A DNA stretch of 39,254 nt. It comes from Mesobacillus foraminis (GTDB lineage: Bacteria; Bacillota; Bacilli; Bacillales; Cytobacillaceae). Positions 16,276-25,621 of the stretch are shown here, one piece after another; position 1 is the first letter of the stretch, and every line of letters begins with the position of its first letter. The translations under genes and the position numbers were made by a program. The stretch spans positions 1-39,254 of the forward strand of contig NZ_SLVV01000021.1 in assembly GCF_004340465.1 (NCBI RefSeq), in the 5' to 3' direction. A model generated the notes under the pieces. It did no database searches, was not told where the DNA came from, and worked only from the letters and a program-made list of their open reading frames with translations.

Positions 16276-17811
16276 CTACCCCCTTACCTTGCTTTGCGTC
16301 ATATATTTCATTAGGTTTTCCTGGGTGGCCTCTTTGCGGCTTACTTCCCCGGTGATTCTGCCTTCACACATGACATACACGCGGTCGCACATGCCCAGAA
16401 TTTCAGGAAGCTCCGAGGAAATCATCAGAATCCCTTTCCCTTCCTTTGCGAGTTCATCAATAATGGTATAAATTTCGTATTTTGCGCCTACATCGATCCC
16501 GCGCGTCGGTTCATCGAGAATCAGCACATCAGGCTCAGACATGATCCATTTGCTTAAGACAATTTTCTGCTGATTTCCGCCGCTGAGGTTTCCGGCCTTC
16601 TGAAAAATGCTTGGTGTTTTAATCCGCAGCTTTTTACGATAAGACTCGGCCGCTAAAATTTCTTTGCTCTCATTGATGACCGACTTGTTGGACAGTTTGT
16701 TAAGGCTGGCCAGCGTGATATTCTTCTTGATGTCCTCCATCAGGATCAGCCCATTTCCTTTACGGTCCTCGGAAACATAGGCAAGGCCCTGGTCAATTGC
16801 CTGGCTGACATCATCCATTTTTACTTCCCTGTTCTTCATAAAGATTTGGCCGGTTATCTTCTTTCCATAGGATTTTCCGAAAACACTCATGGCCAGTTCC
16901 GTCCTTCCTGCACCCATCAAACCTGCAATGCCAACAATCTCCCCTTTTCGGATATGGAGATTGACATCATCAATCACTTTGCGATCCTGATGCAGCGGAT
17001 GGTACACATTCCAATTCTTTATTTCGAGGATTTTGTCGCCGATTTTCGGCTTCCTTTCTGGATACCGGTGGGTCAAGTCCCTGCCGACCATTCCTTTGAT
17101 AATCCTGTCTTCGGTTATTTGATCCTTTTTCATATCCAGAGTTTCAATCGTCTTTCCATCTCGCAGAATCGTAATGGAGTCCGCAACTTTCGAGATTTCA
17201 TTCAGCTTATGGGAAATGATGATGGCCGTCATTCCCTGCTTTTTAAATTCAAGCAAGAGATTCAGAAGGTTTTCACTGTCATCTTCGTTTAAGGAGGCAG
17301 TTGGCTCATCCAGAATCAACAGGCTCACTTCTTTAGAGAGTGCCTTTGCGATTTCAACCAATTGCTGTTTCCCTACACCAATATTTGTTACAAGAGTATT
17401 CGGCGACTCATGTAACCCAACCTTGTCTAGAAGCTCCCTCGTTTTGATAATCGTGCTGTTCCAGTCGATGACGCCATTTCGTTCCTGTTCATTCCCTAAA
17501 AAAATATTTTCAGCAATAGACAGATACGGGATTAAGGCGAGTTCCTGATGAATGATCACGATTCCCAGCTCTTCACTTTGCTTAATATCTTTAAACTGGC
17601 ATTCTTCGCCTTTGAAATAAATATCTCCGCTATAGGAACCATAAGGATAAACCCCGCTCAGGACCTTCATCAGCGTCGATTTCCCTGCCCCGTTTTCTCC
17701 GCACAAGGCATGAATTTCACCCTTTTTGATTTTCAAATTAACGTCATCGAGGGCTTTCACACCTGGAAATTCCTTTGTAATATTTCTCATTTCCAAGATC
17801 ATTTCTGACAT
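16276..17811 (-). CDS. gguA: Multiple-sugar ABC transporter ATP-binding protein (GguA/MmsA type)
   Basis: 511-residue ATPase with two ABC domains in tandem, as in all ribose/xylose-class importers. The N-terminal domain has Walker [17 protein letters not shown], signature [15 protein letters not shown] and Walker [14 protein letters not shown]. The C-terminal domain has the degenerate P-loop [16 protein letters not shown], signature [15 protein letters not shown] and [19 protein letters not shown]. It energises uptake by the GguB-like permease. Second gene of the binding protein-ATPase-permease operon. ATG start with GGTGAGAAG upstream. Confidence 0.92.
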   Translation of the reverse strand: MSEMILEMRNITKEFPGVKALDDVNLKIKKGEIHALCGENGAGKSTLMKVLSGVYPYGSYSGDIYFKGEECQFKDIKQSEELGIVIIHQELALIPYLSIAENIFLGNEQERNGVIDWNSTIIKTRELLDKVGLHESPNTLVTNIGVGKQQLVEIAKALSKEVSLLILDEPTASLNEDDSENLLNLLLEFKKQGMTAIIISHKLNEISKVADSITILRDGKTIETLDMKKDQITEDRIIKGMVGRDLTHRYPERKPKIGDKILEIKNWNVYHPLHQDRKVIDDVNLHIRKGEIVGIAGLMGAGRTELAMSVFGKSYGKKITGQIFMKNREVKMDDVSQAIDQGLAYVSEDRKGNGLILMEDIKKNITLASLNKLSNKSVINESKEILAAESYRKKLRIKTPSIFQKAGNLSGGNQQKIVLSKWIMSEPDVLILDEPTRGIDVGAKYEIYTIIDELAKEGKGILMISSELPEILGMCDRVYVMCEGRITGEVSRKEATQENLMKYMTQSKVRG

Positions 17812-17846
17812 CTTCTCACCGCCCGTTATAAAGTAAAGGCTTACAC

Positions 17847-18929
17847 TTACTTGCCCAGCTGTTCCTTTGTATAATAGCCGCTGTCAATCAGCAGTTCCTC
17901 ATAATTCGATTTGTCCACTGAAAGGGGCTTTAAAAGATACGCAGGCACCACTTTGGCCCCATTATCATAGGTATTTGTATCATTTACTTCAGCCTTCTCG
18001 CCTTTTAGCACAGCATCTGCCATCTCTACGGCCTTTTCAGCCAGTTTTCTTGTATCTTTAAAAACGGTTTGCGTTTGTTCCCCTCTGATGATGGACTTCA
18101 CTGATGCAAGCTCTGCATCCTGCCCTGTAATCACTGGCAGTGGATTATCGCCCTTTCCATAGCCAACCCCTTTTAACGAAGAGATGATCCCGATACTGAT
18201 CCCATCATAAGGAGAAAGGACTGCGTGTACCGTTTCACTGGAATAATGAGCACTGAGCAGATTGTCCATACGTGACTGGGCCAGCGCTCCATCCCATCTT
18301 AGCGTGGCTCCCTGATTGAATTTTGTCTGGCCGCTCTTGACAACCAGTTTCCCGGAATCGATATAGGGCTGCAGGATGGACATCGCACCATCGAAGAAGA
18401 AATATGCATTATTGTCATCAGGCGAACCGGCAAACAATTCAATATTGAACGGTCCTTCTTCTTCTTTCAATCCCAGCTTTTCTTCGATATATGTCCCCTG
18501 CTGGACCCCCACCTCAAAGTTATCGAATGTAGCATAATAGTCGATATATTTACTGTTTTGGATAAGCCGGTCATAAGTGATGATCTTAATGCCTAATTTA
18601 TGAGCCCTTTCAAGGACATTCGTAAGCCCGGCCTGTCCATCTATTGGGGCGATGACCAGTACTTCCACACCTTTTGTAATCATATTTTCAATCTGGGCCG
18701 CCTGGTTTTCGATGATGTCCTCTGCATACTGCAAATCTACTTTATAGCCAAGTTCTTTAAATTGCCGGGCCATGTTTTCCCCATCATTGACCCATCTCTC
18801 TGAGGATTTGGTCGGCATTGAAATACCGACGTAGCCGCTGCTTTCTTCCCCGCTTGCCTGGTTGCTGCTGCAGGCCGTCAACCATACAAGCATGGAGACT
18901 AAAGTGATGGCATATAACCACTTCTTCAT
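17847..18929 (-). CDS. chvE: ChvE-like sugar-binding lipoprotein
   Basis: Extracytoplasmic substrate-binding lipoprotein of 360 residues. The signal peptide ends in lipobox LTAC ([20 protein letters not shown]), giving a lipid-anchored Cys20. A type 1 periplasmic-binding fold follows, with [42 protein letters not shown] and [16 protein letters not shown], characteristic of ChvE/multiple-monosaccharide-binding proteins (arabinose, galactose, xylose or glucose type). It feeds the GguA/GguB components encoded downstream. ATG start with GGGAGG upstream. Two cre-like sites lie in its upstream region. The exact sugar cannot be read from the sequence. Confidence 0.9.
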   Translation of the reverse strand: MKKWLYAITLVSMLVWLTACSSNQASGEESSGYVGISMPTKSSERWVNDGENMARQFKELGYKVDLQYAEDIIENQAAQIENMITKGVEVLVIAPIDGQAGLTNVLERAHKLGIKIITYDRLIQNSKYIDYYATFDNFEVGVQQGTYIEEKLGLKEEEGPFNIELFAGSPDDNNAYFFFDGAMSILQPYIDSGKLVVKSGQTKFNQGATLRWDGALAQSRMDNLLSAHYSSETVHAVLSPYDGISIGIISSLKGVGYGKGDNPLPVITGQDAELASVKSIIRGEQTQTVFKDTRKLAEKAVEMADAVLKGEKAEVNDTNTYDNGAKVVPAYLLKPLSVDKSNYEELLIDSGYYTKEQLGK

Positions 18930-18967
18930 ATGGGTTCCTCCCTTCTATTAAATAAAACAAAGTAGAA

Positions 18968-18981
18968 TGAAAGCATTTACT
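18968..18981. promoter_or_regulatory. cre-like site (CcpA), proximal
   Basis: TGAAAGCATTTACT matches the cre consensus TGWAANCGNTNWCA at 12 of 14 positions. It lies between a -10-like TATAGT (18988-18993, minus strand) and the chvE start, where bound CcpA would block transcription. Confidence 0.6.
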
Positions 18982-19055
18982 TCCTTTACTATAACAACGA
19001 AGAAAAATTCAGTCTTTTCAATAAAATAACTATTTTTATAAATTTTTAACTTACT

Positions 19056-19069
19056 TTTAAGCGCTTTCA
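19056..19069. promoter_or_regulatory. cre-like site (CcpA), distal
   Basis: On the minus strand TGAAAGCGCTTAAA matches the cre consensus at all but one position, with the perfect core AAGCGCTT. It is about 60 bp upstream of the presumed chvE -10, in the gap between the regulator's terminator and the transporter operon. Confidence 0.65.
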
Positions 19070-19091
19070 AAAATTGGGGCAATCTTTATGT

Positions 19092-19132
19092 AAAAGAGGC
19101 ACCCGGATCCAGTCATCCGAGTGCCTTTTTTG
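19092..19132. terminator. Bidirectional terminator after the yesN-like gene
   Basis: Hairpin GGCACTCGGAT / ATCCGGGTGCC with TCTTTT on the minus strand and TTTTTTG on the plus strand. It ends the sensor operon just before the transporter operon. Confidence 0.8.
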
Positions 19133-19141
19133 TTGAATGGG

Positions 19142-20344
19142 TTACTTTATGTGATTGCGATATTGTTTTGGGGAAACCCCCATTGCCTTTTTAAAGGCGG
19201 TACTAAAATAATGCTGCGAGTCGTAACCTGCCTTCTCGGCGATTTCCAGTATACTGAAGTCAGTCGTGTTTAACAAAGCAGCCGCCTTTTTCATCCGGAG
19301 GTTTGTGAGAAAGCTGACAAAAGACCTTCCTAATTCCTGTTTAAACATCCTGCTTAAATAGACCGATGAAACATGAAGGGACTCTGCCACTTTTTCCAGT
19401 GTAAGATCGGTCTCTGTAAAGTGGTCCTGTACATACTCCCTTGCCCTTCTGATTACAGGGGAAATGGAAGTGTTCTCCTTGATTTTATGCTGACATCTTC
19501 GATAGACTTCTGGAATACTGTCAATTCCTCCGATGACCTTTTCAAAACACAAACTGATGGAAACCTTTAAGCACGCCTTTACCATTTTCCTTATCTCGTC
19601 AATACATTCTTCAGCGAGTTCCTCCCAGGTCATAACCACCATGAATCCTGAATGGTCCCGTAAAAAAAGTTTGCTGCAGGGTGCCATTACCTCCAATATA
19701 ATGTTTTCAAGGCTGAACAGGAGCAGTTCTTGATCCTCTTCTTTTAATAGAGGCCTGTCAGCAAAAAAACCTGGTATTTGGATGACTCCAAGCTGCCTGG
19801 GTTCTTTTTCCGGCAATTGAAGAAAATGAAACTGCTTTAGAACCTCTTTCTCTTCAAGCCTTTTTTCCAGTATGCTCAATAACAGCTGTTCGCGAAGAAG
19901 ATCCAAATTTTGAGTGATCTGATCGGAGGCCATATCCAAATATTCTTCCTGCTGCATATCTGCTTCCAATTCTTCGCCGACCTTCTTCAGAACCCCCATA
20001 AGCTGCTGCGGATTGGCAGGCTTCAGAATATAGTCAGTAACGTTTAAGCGCAATGCCTGCTGTGCATAAGTGAATTCGTCGTGTCCAGTTATAATGATGA
20101 TTTTACATTTCGGCAGCTGCTCTTTGACCTGTTTAATGACAGAAATCCCATTCATGATGGGCATATTCAAGTCTACCAGCATGATATCGACAGAGTGCTC
20201 AAGAGCAAGCTCCAGTGCCTGCTCTCCATCTTCGGCCTCTGCCGCCACCGTCATCCCAAGTTCCTGCCAATTAACAGCTTCGCAAATTCCTTCCCGGATA
20301 ATGGGTTCATCATCTGCAAGCAATACCCGCCATTTTCCCTTCAT
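19142..20344 (-). CDS. YesN-type response regulator (REC + AraC HTH)
   Basis: 400-residue response regulator. The receiver domain (1-125) has acidic pair Asp11-Asp12, phospho-acceptor Asp58 in LVDLNMP and Lys108 in YILKPA. A linker follows, then a C-terminal AraC/XylS double helix-turn-helix (about 300-400, with FTETDLTLEKVAESLHVSSV and YDSQHYFSTAFKKAMGVSPK). It is cotranscribed with the YesM-type kinase and a membrane-anchored sugar-binding protein, and encoded just upstream of the ChvE/GguAB operon. It is therefore the probable activator of that transporter. ATG start with GAAGGG upstream. Confidence 0.92.
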   Translation of the reverse strand: MKGKWRVLLADDEPIIREGICEAVNWQELGMTVAAEAEDGEQALELALEHSVDIMLVDLNMPIMNGISVIKQVKEQLPKCKIIIITGHDEFTYAQQALRLNVTDYILKPANPQQLMGVLKKVGEELEADMQQEEYLDMASDQITQNLDLLREQLLLSILEKRLEEKEVLKQFHFLQLPEKEPRQLGVIQIPGFFADRPLLKEEDQELLLFSLENIILEVMAPCSKLFLRDHSGFMVVMTWEELAEECIDEIRKMVKACLKVSISLCFEKVIGGIDSIPEVYRRCQHKIKENTSISPVIRRAREYVQDHFTETDLTLEKVAESLHVSSVYLSRMFKQELGRSFVSFLTNLRMKKAAALLNTTDFSILEIAEKAGYDSQHYFSTAFKKAMGVSPKQYRNHIK

Positions 20345-20374
20345 GAGCCCTTCACCTCTTAAAATCTCTATCTC

Positions 20375-22195
20375 TTATTCTTCAAGAATATATGGAAGCA
20401 AAATCATTACTGTTGTTCCTTTTCCTTCGAGACTTTCGATGGAGATACCATATCGGCCGCCGCAAGTAAATTGAATTCTTGCCTGCGTATTCCTCATTCC
20501 ATAACCGGGACCATTCCCTTCACCTTCACCGGCCTCTTCCATGGGGCTTTGTAGTGATTCCTTAAGCTTCTGCAGGCGCTCCCGTGGAATCCCTTTTCCA
20601 TCATCACTCACACTTATTTCCAATTCACCATTGATCTCCTCTGCCTGTATACGGAGATGCCCCGGGCCTCTTCTTTCTTTTATCCCGTGGTAAATGGCAT
20701 TTTCAACAATAGGCTGCAGGATGAGCTTTGGGATCGATGCATGCTTGTCCTTCTCAGGGACCTCAATACTATAATTTAATTTATCCTTGTATCTGGCCTT
20801 TTGAATGCTCAGATAACTATTGATGTGTTCAATCTCTTCACTCAGAGAAATCCGGTCCTTTCCCTGGCTTAAGCCAATCCGAAACAGTCTTGACAGTGAG
20901 CCTACAAGGCGGGCGGCATCCTCCGCCCCTTGTTTCCGGGCCATCCAGTTGATCGTATCCAGTGTATTGTAAAGAAAATGCGGCTTGATATGCTCCTGGA
21001 GGCTTCTAAGCTCTGCTTCCCGCTTTTTCCTTTCCTGTCTTTCTGTCAAAGAAATGAGTCTTTCTACCTGACCCAGCATGTTGTTAAAACTTCGGCCCAG
21101 CATTCCAAGCTCGTCTTTTCGGTCATCCTCGTACCGAACAGTCAAATCGCCAGCTTCAGCCTTTTTCATAAAAAAGATTAATTGATGGATGGGTCTGGAC
21201 ATGGAACCGGCCAAATAATAGGAGGCTGCGATTCCAATAAAGCAGAGGAAAAAGACAAAACTGATGACGTAAAAAATAATCTCCCTTACTTCTTTTACTG
21301 CTTCGCCGGAAGGAAAGACTCCGAGCGTGGTCCAATTGGCAATAGACAGCTTACTGTAAATGAATTGCGTTTTGCTGCCGTCTACGGTCCTTGAAAAGGT
21401 TCCAGCCTTGTCTGTATTCCCTGGCAGGGAAAGATCTCTTTCCCCTGCTGCTTCCGGCGAGTAAATACTTTCCCCATCCTTATCCATTACCATTAAGTAA
21501 CCCGACTTTCCAAGACGAACGTCCTTGGTTACCTCCGCAATCACTCTTTGCTTTAAGTCAATCAGGATAACACCCTTAACCTCCTGATTTTCCGGGGCGA
21601 CAATAGCGCGTACGGCAGTGACAACCTCATCATCCTTGTATGGTACTTGGCTTATAAGAGTACGGTTGTCAGGCTGTCCAAGGATCTTGAATATCCCCTT
21701 GTTTTCTTCCGCTTCTTTGTACCAGTATTCCTCGTTTAAGTTTCGATCATCTTTAGGATACAGTTCATTGGAGATATACTCTCCTGAGCTGTTTGCTACT
21801 AGTATCCCTGCCACCTCAGGGTATAAAGTGGTTAGGTTCCTTAAAAATTCGCGGATTTCATAATGACCATTCTCACCGTCTAACCCTTGGCCTTCAACGA
21901 AAGACTCAACCTGGGGATGAAACGATATCAAGTAGCTGAGATTTTGCATATTATTCGTATAGCCCGCCAGCGTTTTGTTCACTTGGCCAATTAATTGAAG
22001 TGTGTGATTGGTGGTCTGTTTCTCAATAATCCGTTCGACTGTCCATCCAGTAAGAATGCTCAGGCCAATAGACGGGACGATACTGATCAACATGAGCGTC
22101 ACAATTAATTTATGGCGGATTGGGAAATCATCCAATTTCGGGTGCCTGTTTTCCCTTGATGTAATTAACCTCTTCCACGAACGCTTACCTGGCAT
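20375..22195 (-). CDS. YesM-type sensor histidine kinase
   Basis: 606-residue membrane kinase: a membrane helix at about 28-52 (LIVTLMLISIVPSIGLSIL), an extracellular Cache-like sensor region (about 55-300), a second helix (about 303-325), HAMP (about 326-378), a His_kinase domain with phospho-acceptor His406 in EHIKPHFLYNTLD, and an HATPase domain with QPIVENAIYHGIKER and SDDGKGIP. It belongs to the LytS/YesM class that partners YesN regulators. Its start overlaps the end of the upstream sugar-binding protein gene by 11 bp, with AGGGGA inside that gene as ribosome site. This tight coupling suggests the two products work together in the membrane. Confidence 0.92.
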   Translation of the reverse strand: MPGKRSWKRLITSRENRHPKLDDFPIRHKLIVTLMLISIVPSIGLSILTGWTVERIIEKQTTNHTLQLIGQVNKTLAGYTNNMQNLSYLISFHPQVESFVEGQGLDGENGHYEIREFLRNLTTLYPEVAGILVANSSGEYISNELYPKDDRNLNEEYWYKEAEENKGIFKILGQPDNRTLISQVPYKDDEVVTAVRAIVAPENQEVKGVILIDLKQRVIAEVTKDVRLGKSGYLMVMDKDGESIYSPEAAGERDLSLPGNTDKAGTFSRTVDGSKTQFIYSKLSIANWTTLGVFPSGEAVKEVREIIFYVISFVFFLCFIGIAASYYLAGSMSRPIHQLIFFMKKAEAGDLTVRYEDDRKDELGMLGRSFNNMLGQVERLISLTERQERKKREAELRSLQEHIKPHFLYNTLDTINWMARKQGAEDAARLVGSLSRLFRIGLSQGKDRISLSEEIEHINSYLSIQKARYKDKLNYSIEVPEKDKHASIPKLILQPIVENAIYHGIKERRGPGHLRIQAEEINGELEISVSDDGKGIPRERLQKLKESLQSPMEEAGEGEGNGPGYGMRNTQARIQFTCGGRYGISIESLEGKGTTVMILLPYILEE

Positions 22196-23195
22196 AGAAA
22201 TCCCCTACATTTTCTTTTGTGACAACCGTCACTCCGGTATCCACTTTGGGAGGCAACGGAGGCGTGCTGGCGATATTCAGTTTGGATGAGGCCGTCAGAT
22301 TGTGTTTTAAGTGAAATAAATACTGGAGAGACCAATACCCCATATTCCAGGTGCCCTGTGCAAGAGTTGCCGAAATCGTACCGTCTTTTATCATGTCCAA
22401 AGTCTCTTTATCAGCATCAAAGCTGACAATTTCCACCTTATCCTTAATCTTGGATGAAAGAATGGCATTGCCGGTGCCCACACCGCCGTTAGCCTCCGTG
22501 ACGAATATCCCCTTAATATCTGGATGTTCCTCCAGCAGTTCTAAAGCAGCCTGTTTTGAGACAAGCTCATTTCCTTTTCCGTCCTTAATACCTGCTACTT
22601 CAATCTGGGGGAATTTCCTCGTGATGGTTTCCTGAAACCCTTTGATACGTTCCTGATGATTGTGCTGATGAGGGAGAGAGATAATCCCGATCTTCCCTTT
22701 TCTGCCAATCAAATCCGCCAGTTTTTCTGCCCCAATGACCCCAGCATTATAATTATCCGTTCCGACAAAGGAAGACGCTTTACTGCCGGGTGCACCCGAG
22801 TCAAACAGAACAACCGGAATTCCCGAATCTGCCGCTTTATTTATCGTAGCTGTTATTTTTTCAGGATCAATGGCAGAAATGGCGATACCATCAGGCTTCC
22901 TGGCAATGACCTGCTCTAATACAGTAATCTGTTCATGCACATCATAATGAGTGGCTCCGCGGTATTCCACAGAAACGTTCAGGGAATTTGCAGCATCCTC
23001 AAATCCTTTGAGTGCTGTTTTCCAGTAATCAATCCCTGCCTGAAAGGTCACCATGACATACTTCTCTTCCAGATCTCCTCCCAGTCCCCTTTCCATCAGG
23101 CTTGAACCGCCATCAGGACTGTTAAAATCGTATTTTAATAAAAATATAGTGAAAATCCCAATTAAGATCGCATAAATAAAAAGTAGCTTTTTCAG
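22185..23195 (-). CDS. Membrane-anchored sugar-binding sensor protein (probable CTG start)
   Basis: Periplasmic-binding protein of the RbsB/XylF class with VTFQAGIDYWKTALKGFEDA, GIAISAIDPEKI, GIPVVLFDSGAP, FVGTDNYNAG and VEIVSFDADKETLDMIKDG. The first ATG (23096) would give 303 residues beginning inside the mature protein. The same frame runs 33 codons upstream and encodes a typical N-terminal anchor, KKLLFIYAILIGIFTIFLL, beginning at CTG (23193-23195) with AAAGGGG 9 nt upstream. No ATG, GTG or TTG is available there, so CTG is the best start (336 aa). Encoded directly ahead of the YesM kinase, it probably presents the sugar signal to the kinase, as XylFII does for LytS in Clostridium beijerinckii. 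A damaged start or a sequencing error is the alternative. Confidence 0.82.
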   Translation of the reverse strand: MKKLLFIYAILIGIFTIFLLKYDFNSPDGGSSLMERGLGGDLEEKYVMVTFQAGIDYWKTALKGFEDAANSLNVSVEYRGATHYDVHEQITVLEQVIARKPDGIAISAIDPEKITATINKAADSGIPVVLFDSGAPGSKASSFVGTDNYNAGVIGAEKLADLIGRKGKIGIISLPHQHNHQERIKGFQETITRKFPQIEVAGIKDGKGNELVSKQAALELLEEHPDIKGIFVTEANGGVGTGNAILSSKIKDKVEIVSFDADKETLDMIKDGTISATLAQGTWNMGYWSLQYLFHLKHNLTASSKLNIASTPPLPPKVDTGVTVVTKENVGDFYAR

Positions 23196-23278
23196 ATAAT
23201 GAATCCCCTTTCATAAACAGCCGCCGGGAGAACTAGTGCGCATGATTTCAGCGTGAATTTGTCCGAACATACAAAAAT

Positions 23279-23284
23279 ATTATA
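23279..23284 (-). promoter_or_regulatory. Candidate -10 of the sensor operon
   Basis: A perfect TATAAT on the minus strand, about 85 bp upstream of the CTG start. No good -35 is present at 16-18 bp, which would fit an activator-dependent promoter. Confidence 0.35.
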
Positions 23285-23344
23285 ATCTACGATCCAGCTG
23301 AATGGTAGGGTATTCCATCCCACATCACAAAGCTCCCCGGAAAT

Positions 23345-23384
23345 TAAAAAAGCCTCCGATAAATTCATTGAACTTATCGGAGGC
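23345..23384 (-). terminator. Terminator of glgC
   Basis: Minus strand hairpin GCCTCCGATAA / TTATCGGAGGC with a 7-11 nt loop, followed by six T. Confidence 0.9.
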
Positions 23385-23429
23385 CTCCCCCTGATTTAAA
23401 CAGTTACATTCTCTATATTTTTTATCCCA

Positions 23430-24590
23430 CTAGGCTTTGATTCTTTCCTGTTCCTGTATATGTGCGGCCAGGAACTCCTCTGTTATTAATAATACCTCGT
23501 CTGTATCGTTATAAATCTTTGTATCTGTTGGTATATAAATATCTTCCATCACGATCGCCCGCTCAATAAAAGAGCCTCGTCCAATTCGTACGTTGGGCAT
23601 GATGACACAGTCTTTGACGACCGCATCTTTTTCAACGACGACCCCTTGGGAAACAACAGAGTGCCGGATTTCCCCATCAATGATGCAGCCTTCATTTAAG
23701 AGGGCATGCTGGACCATGGCGTTCCGGCCCATAATTTGGGGCGGTAAATTGGAGTTAACCGAATAAATACGCCATGCAGGATCATTCAAATTTAATTTTC
23801 CGTCCTGATCCAACAAATCCATATTGGCTTCCCATAAGCTTTTTACTGTTCCAACATCCTTCCAGTACCCTTTAAACGGATAGGCGGACAACTTCATCTT
23901 GTCCGCAAGCATGGCCGGGATGACGTCCTTGCCGAAATCGTTCGAAGAATCAGGATTCCCGTTATCCAGCTCCAAATATTTCTCCAGGACAGACCATTTA
24001 AAAATATAGATGCCCATTGAAGCCAGATTGCTTTCCGGATTTTCGGGTTTTTCATCAAACCGTCTTACATTATAAAAGTCATCCGTATTCATAATACCAA
24101 AGCGGCTGGCTTCTTCCCATGGAACCTCAATCACCGATATTGTCGCGTCTGCATCTCTGCTAATATGGTAATCAAGCATTTTTTCATAATCCATTTTGTA
24201 AATATGGTCTCCGGATAAAATTAACACATGCTCTGGATCATACTGTCGGATATAATGGAAATTTTGATAAATGGCACTTGCTGTCCCAGAATACCATTTC
24301 ACTTCAGATGAATTGGTATAGGGCGGAAGAACCGTTACCCCTCCGTCACGGCGGTCAAGATCCCACGCGCTTCCAACCCCGATATAAGAGTTTAAAGCAA
24401 GCGGCTGATACTGTGTTAGCACTCCAACTGTATGTATGCCCGAATTGGCACAGTTGGAAAGAGGAAAATCGACAATGCGGTATTTACCTCCAAATGGAAC
24501 TGCTGGTTTCGCCAAAGTCTCCGTTAATGCTTTTAACCGGCTTCCTTTTCCTCCCGCAAGAAGCATACCGATGCATTTTTGTTTTCTCAT
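23430..24590 (-). CDS. glgC: Glucose-1-phosphate adenylyltransferase (solitary GlgC)
   Basis: Makes ADP-glucose from glucose-1-phosphate and ATP, the committed step of glycogen synthesis. 386 residues: an N-terminal nucleotidyltransferase domain with [48 protein letters not shown] and GYWKDVGTV, then a C-terminal left-handed beta-helix (about 295-370). It closely resembles B. subtilis GlgC. GGAGAT lies upstream of the ATG. Oddly, none of the usual partners (glgB, glgD, glgA, glgP) is beside it: it is followed by its own terminator and preceded by gene-poor DNA. Either the remaining glg genes are elsewhere or this copy is a remnant or duplicate. Confidence 0.93.
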   Translation of the reverse strand: MRKQKCIGMLLAGGKGSRLKALTETLAKPAVPFGGKYRIVDFPLSNCANSGIHTVGVLTQYQPLALNSYIGVGSAWDLDRRDGGVTVLPPYTNSSEVKWYSGTASAIYQNFHYIRQYDPEHVLILSGDHIYKMDYEKMLDYHISRDADATISVIEVPWEEASRFGIMNTDDFYNVRRFDEKPENPESNLASMGIYIFKWSVLEKYLELDNGNPDSSNDFGKDVIPAMLADKMKLSAYPFKGYWKDVGTVKSLWEANMDLLDQDGKLNLNDPAWRIYSVNSNLPPQIMGRNAMVQHALLNEGCIIDGEIRHSVVSQGVVVEKDAVVKDCVIMPNVRIGRGSFIERAIVMEDIYIPTDTKIYNDTDEVLLITEEFLAAHIQEQERIKA

Positions 24591-24737
24591 GATGTTCTTA
24601 TCTCCTTTTATCTGAATCTCAATTAGATGTTTTTTAGATTAATAACCTATAAAAAAGCCATAACAGTTTGTTCCCCATTTTTACTCTTTATAATCCTGCC
24701 GGCCTCAGAAAATTTCTGTGGGAATTAATCACAGAAT

Positions 24738-24773
24738 TGAAAAAACCACCTCCTAAATACAAGAAAGTGGTTT
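24738..24773 (-). terminator. Orphan terminator in the glgC upstream region
   Basis: Minus strand hairpin GAAACCAC / GTGGTTTTTTC (arms about 24743-24749 and 24767-24773). No intact gene precedes it; it may have ended the decayed frame at 24921-25159. Confidence 0.5.
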
Positions 24774-24920
24774 CAATCATAGTCTATATTCATTTATGGG
24801 ATTCTTCTATATTAGAGGAATGATTAAGTTAGTTGTTTACTGTTTTAATACGGTCCTAATAGCCTAGTAACTGTACGTCTTAGAATATAACTCTTGTCGA
24901 GAGAGGTAAATATTTTGTAG

Positions 24921-25159
24921 TTATTTCTCGGGAAATTGTTGAAATTTGATGACGGAGATGGCGAAATGAGGAGCACTCATTCGATATTTTGACAATAATT
25001 CATACAACCTGGCTGCTCTCATCCCATTAGTAACTGCTGAAAAACTATCATACCCTTTTGCTTTTAAGGTTATATTTCCTAATATCTTTAGTCTTTCAAC
25101 AATACTTTAATTCTCGCATTGGAATTGAACCTTTCTTCTAATACAGAAAGTTTATGACA
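24921..25159 (-). pseudogene. Decayed coding remnant, unrecognised
   Basis: On the minus strand a frame open for 61 codons before its stop (24921-25106) reads like real protein: IVERLKILGNITLKAKGYDS, then FSAVTNGMRAARLYELLSKY, then RMSAPHFAISVIKFQQFPEK. Just upstream, in another frame (25088-25159), is LSVLEERFNSNARIKVLLK, which would join it by a frameshift near 25090-25106. There is no start codon or ribosome site. The ERFNS-type ending is reminiscent of DDE transposase C-termini, but I cannot identify the family. Confidence 0.35.
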
Positions 25160-25435
25160 CTAGGTAACTGGCTGGCACCCGGGAACCGTTCTTACACGTT
25201 CAGTTATACCGCAATCGCTTTTGAGCTTTGTTCCAACTGCTGCATTATTTCCTTTTGAACATTTAAGTTTATACACACATTCCCTACTTATCCGCCATGT
25301 CAGGGAATATCTCAATATTGTATGACGCGTCAGGTGTTCAGTTCAGAATAAAGATAATCCAGTTGTTATTTTAAGTGGTTAATGAACAGTAGGTTTTAAT
25401 CCCTTGATATATATTCTTCTTACTAAATGCTTTAC
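25160..25435. other. Gene-free stretch
   Basis: AT-rich, no frame with a ribosome site, no clear terminator. It contains a GGCTGGCACCCGGGAACCG motif at about 25171 that resembles the GGTGCCAGGCACC-like intergenic sequences common in Bacillus. Nothing else was recognised. Confidence 0.4.
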
Positions 25436-25621
25436 CTAAAGTTGCAGGTTCCACATTTCACTTTGCGGCCATATCGGCCCCCGATACGAAACAAAAAAAG
25501 GAACCCGTTCAGGCCCTTTGTAAGAAATCGTATTAACGAGATGCAAGTCCAACGGGAGTTGGGGAACATTGATTATAGCTGATGTACGGTGTGCCAATTG
25601 AATATTCGCTTTAAAGTTCAT
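25436..25621 (-). CDS. Possible small protein, unknown
   Basis: A 61-codon frame (MNFKANIQLAHRTSAIINVP then QLPLDLHLVNTISYKGPERV) with a GGTGG site 8 nt before its ATG. Composition looks protein-like, rich in Pro and hydrophobic residues, and no membrane segment is evident. I recognise no family. Its 3' part contains one of the TATCG-type palindromes (25472-25486). It could be a chance frame in decayed DNA. Confidence 0.3.
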   Translation of the reverse strand: MNFKANIQLAHRTSAIINVPQLPLDLHLVNTISYKGPERVPFFVSYRGPIWPQSEMWNLQL

